Source of the DNA: Syntrophaceae bacterium UBA2192
GTDB taxonomy: Bacteria; Desulfobacterota; Syntrophia; Syntrophales; UBA2192
Direction: 5' to 3'
DNA length: 10,626 nt
Assembly (NCBI GenBank): GCA_002327315.1
Contig: DCVI01000179.1
Location: 1-10,626, forward strand
Position numbers and translations under genes: made by a program
Notes under the pieces: generated by a model
The model's input: the letters and a program-made list of their open reading frames with translations, nothing else
Told to the model about the DNA's origin: nothing
Databases searched by the model: none
In this document: positions 8,237-10,626 of the stretch, one piece after another
How positions within the stretch are numbered: position 1 is the stretch's first letter
Layout of the letters: each line of letters opens with the position of its first letter

Positions 8237-9444
8237 CGGACCCTCCTGATGGCGTCGGCCATGGCGGCCACCCGCTTCATGGTTCCGACGTCGTGCACCC
8301 GGATGATGCTTGCCCCGTTCAGAACGGCCGCCGTCACCGCTGCGGCAGTCCCCTCGATCCGGTCTGCCGGGCGTGCAACCCCCGTAATCTTGCCCGTGAA
8401 GTGTTTTCGGGAAACCCCGACGCAGATCGGCCTGCCCAGAACCTTGAACTCCCCGAGATGATGCAGAAGCCGGAGGTTGTCGTCGACGTTCTTGCCGAAA
8501 CCGATCCCCGGGTCGATGACCAGATTGTCCTGTTGAATCCCCGATAAAGAGGCCTTTTCGATCCGGTCCCCGAGGAAATCGCGGATCTCCCCGATGAGCG
8601 ATGCGTAGGCGAGATCCCCTTTCTGCATGGTCGATGGGGTCCCCCGCATGTGCATGAGGATCACCGGCACGCCCGCCGAGGCGGCCACCCGGGCCATTCT
8701 GCCATCCCGCCGAAGCGCCGTGATGTCGTTGATGATCTCGGCCCCCGCATCGATGGCCTGCCGCGCCACCTCGGCCTTGGTCGTGTCGATGGATACGGGG
8801 ATACCCGCCTCCCGGGCGATCCTGCGGATCAGCGGCACCACCCTCCGGAGCTCTTCCCGGAGCGGCACCGGTGCTGCACCGGGACGGGAGGATTCCCCGC
8901 CCACGTCGAGGATGTCCGCCCCCTCGCCAACCATTTTCAGGGCCTGCCGCAACCCCTCTTCCTCGCAGGTGATCGTGCCGCCGTCCGAGAAGGAATCGGG
9001 GGTTGCATTGATCACCCCCATGACGAGGGTCCGTCTTGAGAGATCGATTGTGCGACGGGGTGTTTTCAGCTGAAAGGACTCCCTCGAAAGGTTGAGGAGA
9101 AGCTCTCGCAGATCGGAGGCAATGACCTTCAACCCGAAGGGCTGGAGATCGATCTTTTCGATAAAGCGCAGGATCTGCTTGCCGGTGCCCATGATGAGCA
9201 CGTCCGTCTTCTCGATGCTGCAGTCGACGGAGCCGCGCGACACGGCGGCATCACCGCCCAGCGAGAGCATTTCCTGCTTGATGATGTTGGCCACCTTCGG
9301 CTTCAGTCCCTCGATGAGCAGGTTCAAGTGGCTCATCTTGGACCCCATGGACGCAATCCCGTAGGGCTCGACACCGATCTTTTTCAGGCAATCCTCGGCT
9401 TCGGGAAGCGATGTGACTGCAAGGGGGCGAATGCGGTTCTTCAA
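8233..9444 (-). CDS. folP: Dihydropteroate synthase with long N-terminal extension
   Basis: FolP condenses p-aminobenzoate with dihydropterin pyrophosphate, the step blocked by sulfonamides. All TIM-barrel motifs are present: INATPDSFSDGG at 145-156, DVGGESSRPGA at 180-190, SIDTTKAEV at 218-226, ND at 239-240, MHMRGTP at 264-270, DPGIGFGK at 311-318, SRKHFTG at 345-351 and RVHDV at 382-386. The protein is 403 aa, about 120 longer than E. coli FolP (282), because residues 1-130 precede the barrel. That segment is not membrane-bound and looks like a small alpha/beta domain (TDVLIMGTG, then FGLKVIASD). The start is a TTG at 9444 with AGAGG (9451-9455) 6 nt upstream; the next Met (33) has no such support. 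It follows ftsH, as in many bacteria, but a terminator lies between. Confidence 0.96.
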   Translation of the reverse strand: MKNRIRPLAVTSLPEAEDCLKKIGVEPYGIASMGSKMSHLNLLIEGLKPKVANIIKQEMLSLGGDAAVSRGSVDCSIEKTDVLIMGTGKQILRFIEKIDLQPFGLKVIASDLRELLLNLSRESFQLKTPRRTIDLSRRTLVMGVINATPDSFSDGGTITCEEEGLRQALKMVGEGADILDVGGESSRPGAAPVPLREELRRVVPLIRRIAREAGIPVSIDTTKAEVARQAIDAGAEIINDITALRRDGRMARVAASAGVPVILMHMRGTPSTMQKGDLAYASLIGEIRDFLGDRIEKASLSGIQQDNLVIDPGIGFGKNVDDNLRLLHHLGEFKVLGRPICVGVSRKHFTGKITGVARPADRIEGTAAAVTAAVLNGASIIRVHDVGTMKRVAAMADAIRRVR

Positions 9445-9455
9445 GGGGTGCCTCT

Positions 9456-9493
9456 AAAAAAAGGGTGCGCTCCGGGGCTGAAGGAAACGCACC
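9456..9493 (-). terminator. Intrinsic terminator or attenuator between ftsH and folP
   Basis: On the minus strand GGTGCG (9488-9493) pairs with CGCACC (9464-9469); about four more pairs, two of them G-T, extend the stem inward. It is followed by C and seven Ts (9456-9462). The folP Shine-Dalgarno AGAGG begins at the very next base. Transcripts ending in the T-tract would lack the folP ribosome site, so folP needs read-through unless a promoter I cannot see exists. Confidence 0.75.
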
Positions 9494-9519
9494 TTGTCGG
9501 GCTCTGCAACGGGTGCCTG

Positions 9520-9545
9520 CGGACGGGGCCGGCGGGCCCCCTCCG
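9520..9545 (-). other. Strong GC hairpin after the ftsH stop
   Basis: GGGGCC and GGCCCC pair around a 4-nt loop, flanked after one G-G mismatch by CGGA/TCCG, giving a 26-nt, very GC-rich hairpin that starts 11 nt after the ftsH TAG. No T-tract follows, so it is not an intrinsic terminator alone. It may stabilise the 3' end of the ftsH message. Confidence 0.6.
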
Positions 9546-9556
9546 GTTCACTTCTC

Positions 9557-10626
9557 CTAATGAATCGGTTCCGAGTCTTCCGTCTTTTCCTGTTCCGGAA
9601 GAGCGCGACCGCTGATAATGGCATCGAGGTCCTCGGAGTTCAGAACCTCCCGCTTGATCAACTCCTCGGAGAGGTGGTGAAGGATCTGGAGGTTTTCGGA
9701 CAGAATTTTCTTTGCCGTGTCGTAACAAGCCGAGACGATCTGGCCGATTTCCGTGTCGATCCTCCTGGCCGTTTCCTCGCTGTAGTCCTTGTGCATGGCC
9801 AACTCCCGACCCAGGAAGATCTGCTCCTCTTTCTTCCCGAAGCTCATGGGCCCCATGGGGCTCATGCCCCAGTCGCAGACCATCTTCCGGGATAGATCCG
9901 TTGCCCTCTCGATGTCGTTGCCGGCCCCGGTCGTGAAGTCCTCCAGGACGAGCTCCTCGGCGGCCCGGCCGCCGAGGAGAATCGAGATGCTGTTGAGCAG
10001 GAAGCGCCTGGGATAGGTGTGCTTCTCGTCAATGGGAAGCTGCTGGGTGAGCCCCAGGGCCCTGCCGCGGGGGATGATGGTGATCTTGTGGATCGGGTCC
10101 GTGCCGGGAAGCATCCTCGCCACGAGGGCGTGGCCCGCCTCGTGATAGGCGGTGATCCGCTTCTCCTGTTCGCTGATGACCATGCTCTTGCGCTCGGCAC
10201 CCATCATGACCTTGTCCTTGGCGTACTCGAAGTCCACCATGGTGACTTTTTCCTTGCCCAGGCGGGCCGCATAGAGCGCTGCCTCGTTGACGAGGTTCTC
10301 GATATCGGCGCCGGAAAATCCCGGGGTCCCGCGCGCAATCACTTTCCCGTCGACGTCCTGGGAAACGATGGTCTTGCGCATGTGCACCTCGAGGATCTTT
10401 TCCCTTCCCTTCACGTCGGGCAGGGGCACGATGACCTGCCGGTCGAAACGGCCCGGGCGCAGAAGCGCCGGGTCGAGGACGTCGGGGCGGTTCGTGGCCG
10501 AAACGAGGATGACCCCCTCGTTGGATTCAAAGCCGTCCATCTCGACAAGAAGCGCGTTCAGGGTCTGCTCGCGCTCGTCGTGGCCGCCTCCCAGCCCTGC
10601 ACCGCGGTGGCGGCCGACGGCGTCGA
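9557..10626 (-). CDS. ftsH: ATP-dependent zinc metalloprotease FtsH (5' end outside window)
   Basis: C-terminal 355 residues of FtsH, the membrane-anchored AAA+ protease that degrades misfolded membrane proteins and short-lived regulators. The reading frame is open to the window edge, beginning with DAVGRHRGAGLGGGHDEREQ, so the Met at 10540 is internal. The second region of homology is seen as VSATNRPDVLDPALLRPGRFDR. The protease domain has the zinc site TAYHEAGHALVA, the TTGAGNDIERAT segment carrying the third, acidic ligand, and GLTQQLP. The usual C-terminal helical part follows. About 270 N-terminal residues (membrane helices, periplasmic domain, Walker A) lie outside the window. It ends with TAG at 9557, 112 bp before folP, followed by two hairpins. 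Confidence 0.97.
   Translation of the reverse strand, partial: DAVGRHRGAGLGGGHDEREQTLNALLVEMDGFESNEGVILVSATNRPDVLDPALLRPGRFDRQVIVPLPDVKGREKILEVHMRKTIVSQDVDGKVIARGTPGFSGADIENLVNEAALYAARLGKEKVTMVDFEYAKDKVMMGAERKSMVISEQEKRITAYHEAGHALVARMLPGTDPIHKITIIPRGRALGLTQQLPIDEKHTYPRRFLLNSISILLGGRAAEELVLEDFTTGAGNDIERATDLSRKMVCDWGMSPMGPMSFGKKEEQIFLGRELAMHKDYSEETARRIDTEIGQIVSACYDTAKKILSENLQILHHLSEELIKREVLNSEDLDAIISGRALPEQEKTEDSEPIH

Overview
The window reads as an ordinary, gene-dense stretch of a moderately high-GC Gram-negative chromosome. The best guess is a deltaproteobacterium, perhaps of the Syntrophales/Syntrophus kind. This rests on the order ftsH-folP-acpS-tsaE-lysC, which resembles part of a longer cluster in Geobacter and relatives, and on the protein styles (long FolP, SLBB+HhH ComEA-like protein). 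No rRNA or other marker is present, so the assignment is inference. I see no mobile element, phage gene, CRISPR array or tRNA.

Layout. At the left edge, two small genes of unknown function run leftward (68 aa with four clustered Cys, then 148 aa). A short promoter region separates them from a rightward gene for an AI-2E-family (PerM/YdiK-like) membrane protein. That gene converges on carB, the large subunit of carbamoyl-phosphate synthase, with a perfect 11-bp bidirectional terminator between them. Everything from carB to the right edge is on the minus strand. In transcription order it is ftsH (5' end outside the window), folP, acpS, tsaE, lysC, a ComEA-like helix-hairpin-helix protein, then carB with its own good sigma70-type promoter.

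How the genes work together. FtsH is membrane protein quality control. FolP makes dihydropteroate for folate, AcpS arms acyl carrier protein for lipid synthesis, TsaE serves tRNA t6A modification, LysC commits aspartate to Lys/Thr/Met, and CarB feeds pyrimidine and arginine synthesis. folP/acpS overlap by 4 nt and acpS/tsaE are separated by 2 nt (or overlap, depending on the start), so these three are translationally coupled.

The least ordinary signals are non-coding. (1) Three 7-bp tandem arrays of CAGGNNN units start 0, 1 and 3 nt after the stop codons of three different genes, always in the gene's sense orientation. Two of them face each other across the bidirectional terminator. (2) A strong Shine-Dalgarno plus ATG lies inside lysC exactly where an aspartokinase beta subunit would begin. 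(3) Intrinsic terminators sit directly upstream of folP and the comEA-like gene with no visible promoter after them; the folP Shine-Dalgarno touches the U-tract. I found no multi-gene defence, mobile or biosynthetic system that would count as a new system.
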